From: Sphingopyxis macrogoltabida | GTDB lineage: Bacteria > Pseudomonadota > Alphaproteobacteria > Sphingomonadales > Sphingomonadaceae | Assembly (NCBI RefSeq): GCF_001307295.1 | Contig: NZ_CP012700.1 | Coordinates: 4,591,001-4,655,000 of the forward strand | Direction: 5' to 3' | DNA length: 64,000 bases | In this document: piece by piece, positions 18,260 to 26,531 of the stretch | Numbering within the stretch: the first letter of the stretch is position 1 | Layout: each line of letters begins with the position of its first letter | Notes under the pieces: model-generated | Seen by the model: the letters and a program-made list of their open reading frames with translations, nothing else | Database searches by the model: none | Told to the model about the DNA's origin: nothing | Position numbers and translations under genes: made by a program

Positions 18260-18664
18260 TTACAAAAATCGGCCGGGGGCACCTAGCAGTATACGCGCGC
18301 CTTCGTGAAAATCATTTGTTGGCGGGTGCTTCAATCTGAACCGCCGCAAGGCTTCCTCGTCGGCGGCGATTTCCAGTCTGAAATTGCCGTTCTCCAGCGG
18401 CGTTGCGATCCACTCCAAAAAATGAGCGAGTGACTCCGCGAGGACGATTTTCACGTCCTCGTCGCGCCCGAAGAGGATGATCTGCCCAACTCGGCCCCCT
18501 GGCCAGGGATCGAGGTCGAGACCGATGTGGCCGCCTGACCCATCTGCGGTGAGCGGTATCCAGCGCGGGTTGGTGTAGGCCGGATCCACGGCGCCATCGG
18601 GCCATCCCTTGCCAGGAATAGCATAACGGCTGCCTAAATCGGTCGCCGTTTGCCGCCATTGCCG
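18260..18664 (-). pseudogene. SMI1/KNR4-like immunity-type protein, N-terminally truncated remnant
   Basis: The minus frame reads DLGSRYAIPGKGWPDGAVDP, then AYTNPRWIPLTADGSGGHIG and LDLDP. The pattern NPRW-IPLT-DGSG-H-DLDP is the hallmark of SMI1/KNR4 (SUKH) proteins, known as toxin-immunity or cell-wall regulators. A stop codon (18,665-18,667) ends the frame upstream, so the N-terminal about 50 residues expected for the family are missing. GTG 18,589 is the only usable start inside. It is probably a decayed fragment, with no toxin gene beside it. Confidence 0.55.
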
Positions 18665-18846
18665 CTAACGCCCAGGACGGACTGCGCGGACCCGCGTCAA
18701 CCGCCACGCCGCACATCCGCGATACCGTGATCGCGGCAACCACCTTGTTCTGGATCGCGACGCTGCGCGACGACACGGCTGCACGCGCGGACCTAGACCG
18801 GTTCGGCGCGAACCTGCCTCCCGCCGATCGCTTCGAGCATCGGTAG
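18622..18846 (+). pseudogene. C-terminal gene remnant, possibly alpha/beta hydrolase
   Basis: An open plus frame without a start ends in TAG at 18,844. It reads ANAQDGLRGPASTATPHIRD, then TVIAATTLFWIATLRDDTAA and RADLDRF. The pattern of a His followed by helix FW-ATL-DD-AA resembles the end of dienelactone-hydrolase-like or secreted alpha/beta hydrolases. A stop at 18,619 precludes an upstream part. It faces the SMI1-like remnant and overlaps its end by about 40 bases, which suggests an old deletion joined two gene ends here. Confidence 0.35.
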
Positions 18847-19275
18847 TCGTGGGACGCGGACACTGTCTTCATTTTGGGGCTGTCCGTCGTCAGAATATTC
18901 GGCACAGTTCGCGGCGCAGGTCGGCAGAGTGCGGGCCTCGCTTGGAGTTGATGTTGAGCGACGAGCCCTTTGACAAAGTTGGGACAGGCTTTGCGGTGCC
19001 GCAAGCGCCGGCGTGACGACCGGCTCCTCTCGATCCTTGCGCTCGGAATAGCGGTCGGCGAGCTGCTCGGCATGCCAGCAGGTGTTCTGTGCCCTTTTCT
19101 GCAGATCTCGATCCAAAAGCGGCCCGGCAGCAAACGGCCATAGCCAGTCCTACTGAGCGAAGCAGCTTGCGGATCGCAGGCTGCCCCACTGGGAGAAGCG
19201 CGAATTTGCGGGTAATTGTCATCGGGAGCAGACTATGATCTTCCGGCGAGCTCAAAGCTCAACATGGGAGGGACT
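18847..19275. other. Gene-free stretch
   Basis: Several short frames exist on both strands but none resembles a known family or carries a good ribosome site. Together with the two remnants to the left this is a decayed interval of about 1.2 kb. Confidence 0.5.
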
Positions 19276-19620
19276 ATGATCTGGTTCAGGGTTTTTCTTG
19301 CGGCATGCCTGCTATCGATCCTCATCTACACCGGCGTCACGATCGGCGCGCATGGATGGAATCTGCTGCCGATATTCTTCGGCGACATGGCCGCGATGGC
19401 GTGGCCCGGCCAGTTCAATTTCGACTTTTTCACCTTTCTTCTGCTCTCAGGAATCTGGACCGCATGGCGCATCGACTTCAGCCTCGGCGGCCTTGCGCTT
19501 GGCCTAATTGCAGTGTTGGGCGGAATGCTATTTCTGTCGATCTACCTGCTCACCCTCAGCTATCAGCATCAGGGTGACATCGGCGAGATGATGCTCGGAG
19601 CCAAGCGGATGCGTAAGTGA
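19276..19620 (+). CDS. Small three- or four-helix membrane protein of unknown function
   Basis: 114 residues. Hydrophobic segments start at MIWFRVFLAACLLSILIYTG, near FDFFTFLLLSGIWTAW and at LGGLALGLIAVLGGMLFLSI. A basic tail (GAKRMRK) is probably cytoplasmic. ATG 19,276 is chosen because GGGAGG precedes it at 19,266-19,271. No family is recognised with confidence. It stands alone between the decayed region and the L,D-transpeptidase relative. Confidence 0.72.
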   Translation: MIWFRVFLAACLLSILIYTGVTIGAHGWNLLPIFFGDMAAMAWPGQFNFDFFTFLLLSGIWTAWRIDFSLGGLALGLIAVLGGMLFLSIYLLTLSYQHQGDIGEMMLGAKRMRK

Positions 19621-19770
19621 TCCGCCCTTGGGCAGCCGTAGCTGGCTTCGGGTTTACAGCCAATCAGCCCGCGAAGCGCCCCCGATCAGGATTAGTACCT
19701 ATCTGGAATTAGGCCTCGTCCGTGCTCATTTTGTGGATAACACCAGAAAAGATGGGTCGACAGAAACATC

Positions 19771-20382
19771 ATGACTATTTCCAGGCGTCACCTTCTCGGA
19801 GTTGGCGGCGCGCTGGCCCTCAGCATCTTCGGGCCGAATTCCAGCGCAATCGCGGCGCTTCGCGCGCCGAGAGATGATCCGGACCCGCGTCTTGTACGGC
19901 TCGCATTGCGCGCACTCGAAGAGCATCGCGGCGCGATAAGTCATCGCGACGTCATCGGCTTCGTCGATTTCAGCCGGGCGTCGCACGAACCGCGCTTTCA
20001 TATCCTCGATCTGACGACCGGGCGGCACCAAAGCCATCTCGTCGCGCACGGCCGCGGATCGGATCCCGATCACAGCGGTTGGGTGCGTCGCTTGTCAAAC
20101 ACGCCGGGACCGGCTGCCTCGTCAAGCGGTGCGTATCTGGTGGGCGAGGATGACATCGGAAGGCACGGGCGCTCGCGGCGTCTCATCGGCCTCGATCCCG
20201 AGAACAGCAATGTCGAAGTTCGCCGGATCGTTATTCACGCCGGGCGTTATGTCTCGCCGGAGATTGCGCGTCGCGGCAAGCTCGGCCGCAGCGAAGGCTG
20301 CTTCGCCGTAGCGCAGTCGGATATAAAGCTGCTGCTTGAACGCCTTGGACCCGGCCGGATGATCTATGCGGCCAAAATATAG
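19771..20382 (+). CDS. Murein L,D-transpeptidase catalytic-domain family protein, exported
   Basis: 203 residues. An N-terminal twin-arginine-like signal (RRHLLGVGGALALSIF) precedes a domain with FSRASHEPRFHILDL. The active-site region HAGRYVSPE (His156) and GRSEGCFAV (Cys177) fits the YkuD-like PF13645 group. Such proteins are envelope enzymes related to peptidoglycan cross-linking, though activity of this subgroup is poorly tested. No operon partner is seen. Confidence 0.85.
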   Translation: MTISRRHLLGVGGALALSIFGPNSSAIAALRAPRDDPDPRLVRLALRALEEHRGAISHRDVIGFVDFSRASHEPRFHILDLTTGRHQSHLVAHGRGSDPDHSGWVRRLSNTPGPAASSSGAYLVGEDDIGRHGRSRRLIGLDPENSNVEVRRIVIHAGRYVSPEIARRGKLGRSEGCFAVAQSDIKLLLERLGPGRMIYAAKI

Positions 20383-20642
20383 CCAGTTTTGATTACGGGA
20401 CTGCCCTGAATCAGATGGCTGCGCCCTGCGCAGGTGCGTGGCCGAGGAAGATCTGGCGACGACGGTCGGGTCGGCCCTCCCGCATGTCTGCCTGGCCCGC
20501 CGCCCCAACGACACTTCGCTCAGCCGCCTGGCGCATTGCTGTGGGGAAAACTCGCTCGGTTCTGCAAGAGACAGCGTGACGCACCTTCACGCGGATATGC
20601 TGGTTCCAGCGTGCCCGGCCAGCATCGTACGGAGCGACTCTG
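20383..20642. other. Non-coding stretch
   Basis: No recognisable gene on either strand. Longer open frames here have no ribosome site and no familiar residues. Confidence 0.4.
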
Positions 20643-20759
20643 ATGTCTACCGAAGGGAGTCTGCCTGCCGGAGCCGCCGTCGAAGCGGTGGTGGAGGCCC
20701 CGACGGCTGCAGCCGGAGCAGGGCGGCATGTGCCGCCCGGGTGGTCGGAAAATCAGTGA
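20643..20759 (+). CDS. Possible 38-residue small protein
   Basis: ATG 20,643 follows GGAG (20,631-20,634) by eight bases. The product begins MSTEGSLPAGAAVEAVVEAP and ends GRHVPPGWSENQ. It has a codon pattern like the neighbours, no membrane segment and no known family. It could be a real small protein or chance in GC-rich DNA. Confidence 0.3.
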   Translation: MSTEGSLPAGAAVEAVVEAPTAAAGAGRHVPPGWSENQ

Positions 20760-20782
20760 TTTCGTGCTAAGTCCGCAGAATG

Positions 20783-20802
20783 AAAACACTCTTAAGAGTG
20801 TT
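20783..20802 (-). terminator. Terminator of tRNA-Glu
   Basis: A perfect 18-base palindrome, AACACTCTTAAGAGTGTT (20,785-20,802), starts at the last base of the CCA end. On the minus strand the second arm ends in a run of four T (to 20,783), so it should act as a rho-independent terminator. Confidence 0.7.
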
Positions 20803-20876
20803 GGTGACCCCTACGGGAATCGAACCCGTGTTTCAGCCGTGAGAGGGCCGCGTCCTGACCGCTAGACGAAGGGGCC
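20802..20876 (-). tRNA. tRNA-Glu (anticodon CTC)
   Basis: On the minus strand the gene starts GGCCCCTTCGTCTAG and ends GGGGTCACCA, with CCA encoded. The acceptor arm pairs GGCCCCT with AGGGGTC (one G-U). The anticodon loop is CCTCTCAC with CTC. The T arm is CGGGTTCGATTCCCG. It is a different isoacceptor from the fragment at 39,019, which has TTC. Confidence 0.93.
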
Positions 20877-20934
20877 ATGGCGTGGCCGGAGAGCGCCTTT
20901 ATCCCGCTTGCGCCCGGCAAGCAAGGGCGAGGCG

Positions 20935-22359
20935 TTACCCGGCCGCCGCCTCGTTCCGCGCCGCGACGCTGCGGGCGCGGCCGTAGGCGAGGTAGAAGAC
21001 CACGCCGATGACGTTCCACATCGCAAAGCGGGTCAGCGTGTGGGTGGGCAGGCTGGCCAGCAGGTAGAGGCAGCCCAGCACCGCGAGCGTGCCGACGAGA
21101 TAGGGTTTCGGACAGCGGAACACGCGCGGCAGGTCGGGATCGCGGCGGCGCAGCACCATCATGCACACGGCGACCGCGATGAAGGCGACGAGCGTCCCTG
21201 CATTGGCCAATTCGGCGATCTCGTCGAGGCGGAAAAAGCCCGCGACGAGCGCCACGAACACGCCGGTGACGAGGGTGATCGTCGTCGGCGCGCCGCTGCG
21301 CGGCGAAATCTTGCTGAGGAAGCGCGGCAGCAGGCCGTCGCGCGCCATGACGAAGAAGATGCGGCTTTGCCCGTACATCATCACGAGGATCACCGACGGC
21401 AGCGCGATCAGCGCCGCGAGCCCGATGGCCCAGGCCGCACCCGGATGTCCGAGCGTGCGGAGGACGAAGGCGAGCGGCTCGCTCGACTTGCCGAGATCGA
21501 TGTACGACACCGAACCGATCGCGCTAATCGCGACGAGCATATAGATGAGCGTGCAGATCGCCATCGACCCGAGGATGCCGATGGTGAGATCGCGCCCGGG
21601 GTTCTTGGCCTCTTCGGCCGAGGTCGCCACGGCATCGAAGCCGTAGAAGGCGAAGAAGACGATGGCCGCCGCCGCCATCACCCCGCGCGTCGTGCCACCC
21701 TCGACCTGGCTGCCGAACCCGTAGGGCATGAACGGGGTCATCTTGTCCGCGTCGAAGAAAGGCAACGCCAGCACGACGAAAGCGGTCAGCGCGGTGAGCT
21801 TGATCGCGACGAGGATGATGTTGAAGGTTGCGCTTTCGCGCGTCCCGGCGATCAGCATGCCGGCGATCGCCAGCGCGACGAGCACCGCGGGCAGGTTGAT
21901 GATGCCGCCCGCATGCGGTCCCGCTAGCAATTGCGCCGGCAGGTCGACCCCGAGCGACTGGATCCAGCCGACGAGATAGGCCGACCAGCCGACCGCCACC
22001 GTCGAGCAGGCAAGCGAATATTCGAGGATCAGGCTCCACCCCACGATCCACGCCAGCGTCTCGCCGAGCACCGAATAGGTATAGGCATAGGCGCCGCCGG
22101 CGGTCGGGATCAGCGTGGCCATTTCGGCATAGGCCAGCGCGGCAAAAGCGCATACCGCGCCGGCGATCGCAAAAGCGACGATCACCGCCGGGCCCGCGCG
22201 GTCGGCGCCGACGCCGGTTAGCGTATAAATGCCGGTGCCGACGATCGCCCCGACACCGAGCGCGACCAGATGCGGCCAACTCAGCGTCTTGCGCAATCCA
22301 TGGGCCGCATCGTGCGCACCGCCGATCGGCTTGCGCGGTCCCAGCCATCCCCCTGCCAT
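20935..22359 (-). CDS. APC-family amino-acid permease (cationic amino-acid transporter-like)
   Basis: 474 residues with 12 or more helices. LVALGVGAIVGTGIYTLTG is the APC consensus first helix, and YAYTYSVLGETLAWIVGWSL is the next conserved block. ATG 22,359 is used because CAGGAG lies nine bases ahead; an in-frame ATG at 22,365 has too short a spacing. Next to the divergent hydroxyproline genes and sharing their GTATAC promoter region, it is the likely (hydroxy)proline or amino-acid importer of the pathway. Its exact substrate is unproven. Confidence 0.86.
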   Translation of the reverse strand: MAGGWLGPRKPIGGAHDAAHGLRKTLSWPHLVALGVGAIVGTGIYTLTGVGADRAGPAVIVAFAIAGAVCAFAALAYAEMATLIPTAGGAYAYTYSVLGETLAWIVGWSLILEYSLACSTVAVGWSAYLVGWIQSLGVDLPAQLLAGPHAGGIINLPAVLVALAIAGMLIAGTRESATFNIILVAIKLTALTAFVVLALPFFDADKMTPFMPYGFGSQVEGGTTRGVMAAAAIVFFAFYGFDAVATSAEEAKNPGRDLTIGILGSMAICTLIYMLVAISAIGSVSYIDLGKSSEPLAFVLRTLGHPGAAWAIGLAALIALPSVILVMMYGQSRIFFVMARDGLLPRFLSKISPRSGAPTTITLVTGVFVALVAGFFRLDEIAELANAGTLVAFIAVAVCMMVLRRRDPDLPRVFRCPKPYLVGTLAVLGCLYLLASLPTHTLTRFAMWNVIGVVFYLAYGRARSVAARNEAAAG

Positions 22360-22459
22360 ATTCATCTTCTCCTGCGGTTTCCGGCTGACCTCGCGCCCGG
22401 GCGGCGCAAAGGTTGCGATCGGAAACTGGCGCAAAACTTAGCTTCCTCCAAACTTGTAA

Positions 22460-22471
22460 ACAGTATACGAA
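22460..22471 (+). promoter_or_regulatory. Putative GntR operator (permease/reductase intergenic)
   Basis: ACAGTATACGAA centred on GTATAC at 22,463-22,468. The central eight bases match the perfect palindrome ATCGTATACGAT at 27,477 except one position. It lies in the divergent gap between the permease (ends at 22,359 start codon) and the reductase (22,504). Short palindromes with a TATA core are typical of FCD-type GntR repressors. Confidence 0.55.
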
Positions 22472-22503
22472 ATGGCGCAAGTTCAAAAATAAGGACCGCA
22501 AGG

Positions 22504-23529
22504 ATGGAAAACGGCACGGTGACGATGACGCTGGGCGAGGTCGACAGGCTGGCCCGGCGAGTGCTGACGCAGCACGGGTTGCGCGGCGACCATGTCGATG
22601 CGGTGGCGCGGACGATCGTTGCGGGCGAACGCGATGGCTCTGCCAGTCACGGCGTGTACCGGCTGCTCGTCGCGGTGAACACGCTGCGCACGGGCAAGGT
22701 CGATCCGGCGATCGAGCCCGTTATAACCCGCCCGGCGCCCGCCCTCGTGAAAGCCGACGCCGGCGGCGCCTTCGCGCAGCTTGCGATCGAGCGCGCCCTG
22801 CCGGTGCTGGTCGACAGCGCGCGGACGAACGGTATTGCCGCGCTTGCGGTCAATCGCTGTATCCATTTCGCGGCGCTGTGGCCCGAGGTGGAGATGGTGG
22901 TCGCCGAGGGACTGGTCGCGCTGGCGACGACCCCGAGCCACGCCTGGGTCGCCCCCGCGGGAGGTCATCGTCCGCTGCTGGGGACCAATCCGATCGCCTT
23001 TGGCTGGCCGCGTCCCGGCGGGTCGCCCTTCGTCTTCGACTTTGCGACCAGCGCGGCGGCGCGCGGCGAGATCGAACTGCATCGCCGCGCGGGCAAGCCG
23101 ATCCCCGCCGGCTGGGGACTCGACGCCGACGGACAGCCGACCACCGACGCGCAGGCGGCGCTCGACGGCGCGATGCTGACATGGGGCGGCCATAAGGGGT
23201 CGGCGCTGTCGATCATGGTCGAACTGATCGCCGGGCCGCTGATCGGCGACCTGACGAGCGCCGAGTCGATGGCGTGGGATGCCGGCGCCGGCGCATCGCC
23301 CTATGGCGGCGAGCTGATCGTCGCGATCGATCCGGCCGGATTCCTGGGCCCGGCGGCCGCGGAGCATCTCGCGCGTGCCGAAATATTGTTCGAGGCGATG
23401 ACCGCGCAGGGCGCCCGATTGCCCGGCGCGCGGCGGCATGCCAACCGGAAGATCAGCGTGGAGGAGGGGGTGCGGGTGCCGTCGGCACTCTATCGCGATA
23501 TCGTGGCGCTCCTCGAACCCGGGGCCTGA
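22504..23529 (+). CDS. Ldh-family oxidoreductase (pyrroline/piperideine-2-carboxylate reductase type)
   Basis: 341 residues of the malate/L-lactate dehydrogenase (YlbC/DpkA) fold. RTIVAGERDGSASHGVYRL is the conserved substrate/NAD(P)H region, LLGTNPIAFGWPR binds the cofactor and WGGHKGSALSIMVELIAGPL is the C-terminal signature. DpkA-type members reduce cyclic imines such as delta1-pyrroline-2-carboxylate. Within a hydroxyproline cluster it would reduce the imine of (dehydrated) hydroxyproline to proline. ATG 22,504 follows AAGGACCGCAAGG. It faces the GntR gene. Confidence 0.86.
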   Translation: MENGTVTMTLGEVDRLARRVLTQHGLRGDHVDAVARTIVAGERDGSASHGVYRLLVAVNTLRTGKVDPAIEPVITRPAPALVKADAGGAFAQLAIERALPVLVDSARTNGIAALAVNRCIHFAALWPEVEMVVAEGLVALATTPSHAWVAPAGGHRPLLGTNPIAFGWPRPGGSPFVFDFATSAAARGEIELHRRAGKPIPAGWGLDADGQPTTDAQAALDGAMLTWGGHKGSALSIMVELIAGPLIGDLTSAESMAWDAGAGASPYGGELIVAIDPAGFLGPAAAEHLARAEILFEAMTAQGARLPGARRHANRKISVEEGVRVPSALYRDIVALLEPGA

Positions 23530-23551
23530 AAGGCCGGCCGGCTGCGCGCGG

Positions 23552-24238
23552 TCAATCGATCCGGTCGGTGGAAAACTGCCGCCGCAGGTCGTCGATCGTC
23601 GCCCGGATATGGGCATCGATGGCCTTGGCGACCGCTGCGCCGTCGCGGTCCAGCCAGTGCCGGAGGATGTCCTGATGTTCCTCATTGGCCCGCTGGTCGC
23701 GCCCGAGCGGTTCGAGGTGCTTGCGGACATAACGCTCGCCGAGCACGTGCAGCCGTTCGAGCATGTGGGTGGTGATCGGCTGGTTCGCCGGCTGGATCAA
23801 TGCGAGGTGGAAGGCGCGATTGAACCGCCCGACGCCGTCGCCATGCGCGTCCGTCACCTTGTCGAGTTCGTCGTGGACCGCGATCGCATGCTGCCGTTCG
23901 GCATCGCTGGCGCGCGCCGCGGCCAGTGCGACCAGCTCGGGCTCGAGCTTGAGGCGAAGCGCATAGACCTCCTCGGCCTCGGCAGCGCTGAGCGCGCGGA
24001 CGAAATAGCCGCGGTTGGCCTGGCTGCGCACCAGCCCTTCCTGTTCGAGCCGGGTCAGCGCCTCGCGCAGCGGGATCTTGCTGATCCCCAGTTCGGCGGC
24101 GAGCGTATCCTGCCGGATCGCCTGATCGGCCGGAATCGTACCGTTGAGAATCCGGTCGCGAACGAGGTCGACGAGCTGGTCGGCGAGGTTGCGGACGATA
24201 AGATTGGTCATCGATTTAGTTTCGCTTGCCCGCAGCAT
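23552..24238 (-). CDS. GntR-family (FCD subfamily) regulator
   Basis: 228 residues. The N-terminal winged helix (VRNLADQLVDLVRDRILNGT then LAAELGISKIPLREALTRLE) is joined to an FCD ligand domain with the metal-type residues in FHLALIQPANQPITTHMLERL. ATG 24,238 is chosen for GAGG at seven bases; ATG 24,211 is possible. It is embedded in the hydroxyproline cluster, whose two divergent promoter gaps carry GTATAC palindromes, so it is the likely pathway repressor with a hydroxyproline-derived inducer. Confidence 0.87.
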   Translation of the reverse strand: MLRASETKSMTNLIVRNLADQLVDLVRDRILNGTIPADQAIRQDTLAAELGISKIPLREALTRLEQEGLVRSQANRGYFVRALSAAEAEEVYALRLKLEPELVALAAARASDAERQHAIAVHDELDKVTDAHGDGVGRFNRAFHLALIQPANQPITTHMLERLHVLGERYVRKHLEPLGRDQRANEEHQDILRHWLDRDGAAVAKAIDAHIRATIDDLRRQFSTDRID

Positions 24239-24281
24239 GAGACGGCCTCAGTCTCTGCCTTACAGCGGGCGCGAGCGCAAC

Positions 24282-25529
24282 TCATGTGAAGCGTCCGAGG
24301 TCGAAGGGCGCGAGATCGATAGGGGCAGGTTCGCCATCGACGAGCGCGGCAACCGCTTCGCCGGTCACCGCCGCGAGCGTCAGCCCCAGATGCTGATGAC
24401 CGAAGGCATAAGCGACGGCAGGCTGTTCGGCGAGACGGCCGATCGCCGGAAGATAATCGGGCAGCGTCGGGCGCGCGCCGATCCATTCGCTCGCGGGCTC
24501 GCCGAAATCGAGGCCGAGCGCCGTGACATGCGCGCGCAGCCGTGCCCATTTGCGCGGGTCGGGCGGATCGCCCTCGCGTGCGAATTCGACGAAGCTCGCG
24601 GCACGGAGGCCGTGCGCAAAGCGGGTGACGATCATCGAGCGGTCCTCGAACACCATTGGCGGCATGTCGACCGGCCAGCCGGTCGCGGCGCTTTCGATAT
24701 GATAGCCGCGCTCGGCGATCAGCGGCACCTTATACCCGAGCGGTTTGAGCAGCGGCGCGGACGCGGCGCCGGCGGCGACGAGCGCGAGGCTGGCGGTCAG
24801 CGTTGTGCCGTCGTCGAGCGTCACTTTGGCACCCGCAGTGCCGGCAACGCCGACCGCGCGGGCGCGGCGTTCGCGTCCGCCGAGCGCGCGAAAGCGGGCA
24901 TGAAGCGTCTCGCCGAGCGCCGCCGGATCGGCGATCTGTCCGCTGCCCGCGAACCGGATCGCGCCGGCGAGCGGGGCACGCGTCAGCCGTTGCAGTTCGG
25001 CCAGCTCGTGCGGCGGGACGCTATCGAACCGCGCGGTGCCGGTATCGGCCGCTTGCCAGTGGGCGAGCCCGGCGGCGGCGCTCGCGGCGCTTTCCCACAC
25101 CACGACATGCCCGTCCTCGCGCAGCAGGGCGGGCGCCCCGGCATCGGCGAGCAAGCGCCGCCACGCCGGCAAGGCGTCGGCGAGGATGGCGGAAAGCGCC
25201 GCCTTGCCATGGGCAAAGCGGGCCGGCGTGCTCGCGCGGGCGAGCCGGTGCGCGAACGGCAGCCATGTTGCCATCGCGCGTGGCGGCAGGCCGACCGGAC
25301 CGCCGCTGAGAAAGAGCCGGCGCGGGAAGCTGCGCAGCGTCGCGGGCGAGGCGAGCGGTTCGACCTGTTCGACCGCGATATGGCCGGCGTTGCCCCACGA
25401 CGCGCCGCGCCAGGGGCCGCTGGGCGCAACGAGCGTCGTCGCGACGCCGCGCCGCTGCAGCGCGATCGCGCTGGCGAGCCCGACGACGCCGTTGCCGATA
25501 ACGATGGCGGTGGCAGGTCGCTGTGTCAC
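24282..25529 (-). CDS. FAD-dependent oxidoreductase, D-hydroxyproline oxidase/dehydrogenase type
   Basis: 415 residues of the DAO fold. The dinucleotide-binding motif near the start reads VIGNGVVGLASAIAL, a second conserved block is HIAVEQVEPLASP, and GHQHLGLTLAAVTGEAVAAL closes the FAD site. In 4-hydroxyproline pathways this enzyme oxidises cis-4-hydroxy-D-proline to a pyrroline. GTG 25,529 is taken as start: it overlaps the epimerase stop (GTGA), and no other frame start fits the nucleotide motif. Membrane dehydrogenase versus soluble oxidase cannot be told. Confidence 0.86.
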   Translation of the reverse strand: MTQRPATAIVIGNGVVGLASAIALQRRGVATTLVAPSGPWRGASWGNAGHIAVEQVEPLASPATLRSFPRRLFLSGGPVGLPPRAMATWLPFAHRLARASTPARFAHGKAALSAILADALPAWRRLLADAGAPALLREDGHVVVWESAASAAAGLAHWQAADTGTARFDSVPPHELAELQRLTRAPLAGAIRFAGSGQIADPAALGETLHARFRALGGRERRARAVGVAGTAGAKVTLDDGTTLTASLALVAAGAASAPLLKPLGYKVPLIAERGYHIESAATGWPVDMPPMVFEDRSMIVTRFAHGLRAASFVEFAREGDPPDPRKWARLRAHVTALGLDFGEPASEWIGARPTLPDYLPAIGRLAEQPAVAYAFGHQHLGLTLAAVTGEAVAALVDGEPAPIDLAPFDLGRFT

Positions 25530-26521
25530 ACGACGGTGAAGCCGGCCCAGAACGGGTCCTCGCGGTCGATCCAGATCGTGTTGAGGCCGGTCGCGATCGC
25601 CGATCCCTCGATCGAGGGGACGATGCCGTCGATGTCGCCGATCTTCGCCGCCGCCTCGACGCGGCCGATGAAGCGGCTGCCGATATAGCTTTCGTGGACG
25701 AAGCGGTCGCCGACGTTCAGCCGTCCGGTCGCGACGAGATGCGCGAGCCGCGCCGAGGTGCCGGTGCCGCACGGGCTGCGATCGATCGCCCGCTCGCCAT
25801 AGAAGACCGCATTGCGCCCGTCGGCGCCCTCGCCTTTCGGCCGGTCGGCCCACAGCAGGTGGGTGACGCCGCGGATGCTCGGCTCGAGCGGATGAACGGG
25901 TTCGTAGATGTCGCGGATCATCGCGCGGATCGTGCGGCTGAGTTCGACGATGCGTGCGGCGCCGAGGTCGTCGAGGCCGGTATAGGCCCCCTGCGGTTCG
26001 ACGATCGCATAATAGTTGCCGCCATAGGCGACATCGATGGTCAGCGGCTCGAAATCCGGGACGTCGATCTCGATCCCGCGCGCCGCGACATAGGCGGGGA
26101 CGTTGCGGATGCGGACCGACCGGACGCGATCGCCTTCGGCTTCGTAGGTGATCTCGATCGTCCCCGCGGGAACCTCGACGACCAGCCGTCCGGGTTCGCG
26201 CGGGGTGATCAGCCCATGCTCGAGCCCGAAGGTGATCATGCCAATGGTGCCGTGTCCGCACATCGGCAAGCAGCCGCTCGTCTCGATGAACAGGATTGCG
26301 GCGTCGGCGTCGCCGCACGGCGGATACAGGAAGCCGCCCGACATCATGTCGTGCCCGCGCGGCTCGAAACACAGCCCGGTCCGGATCCAGTCGAACCGGG
26401 CGAGGAAATCGAGCCGGCGTTCCGCCATCGACGCGCCGCGCAGCAGCGGCGCGCCGCCGGCGACCAGCCGGACCGGGTTGCCGGCCGTATGCCCGTCGAT
26501 ACAGAAGAAGCTGTGCCGCAT
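25526..26521 (-). CDS. 4-hydroxyproline 2-epimerase (proline racemase family)
   Basis: 331 residues. The two catalytic Cys are Cys88 in LPMCGHGTIG and Cys251 in DRSPCGTGTSAR. A Cys/Cys pair distinguishes epimerases and racemases from the Cys/Thr trans-3-hydroxyproline dehydratases. It interconverts trans-4-hydroxy-L-proline and cis-4-hydroxy-D-proline, the first pathway step. It lies between the FAD enzyme and the deaminase-like gene, which reinforces the assignment over proline racemase. Confidence 0.92.
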   Translation of the reverse strand: MRHSFFCIDGHTAGNPVRLVAGGAPLLRGASMAERRLDFLARFDWIRTGLCFEPRGHDMMSGGFLYPPCGDADAAILFIETSGCLPMCGHGTIGMITFGLEHGLITPREPGRLVVEVPAGTIEITYEAEGDRVRSVRIRNVPAYVAARGIEIDVPDFEPLTIDVAYGGNYYAIVEPQGAYTGLDDLGAARIVELSRTIRAMIRDIYEPVHPLEPSIRGVTHLLWADRPKGEGADGRNAVFYGERAIDRSPCGTGTSARLAHLVATGRLNVGDRFVHESYIGSRFIGRVEAAAKIGDIDGIVPSIEGSAIATGLNTIWIDREDPFWAGFTVV

Positions 26522-26531
26522 CGGCGTCAGC

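Noticed and set aside
18287..18298. GTATAC copy resembling the GntR operator
   Set aside because: It lies inside the SMI1-like remnant, far from any promoter of the hydroxyproline genes, and the flanks do not match.
20438..20770. 110-codon open frame left of tRNA-Glu
   Set aside because: Ser/Arg/Cys-rich translation without family or ribosome site; the overlapping 38-codon frame has a better start.
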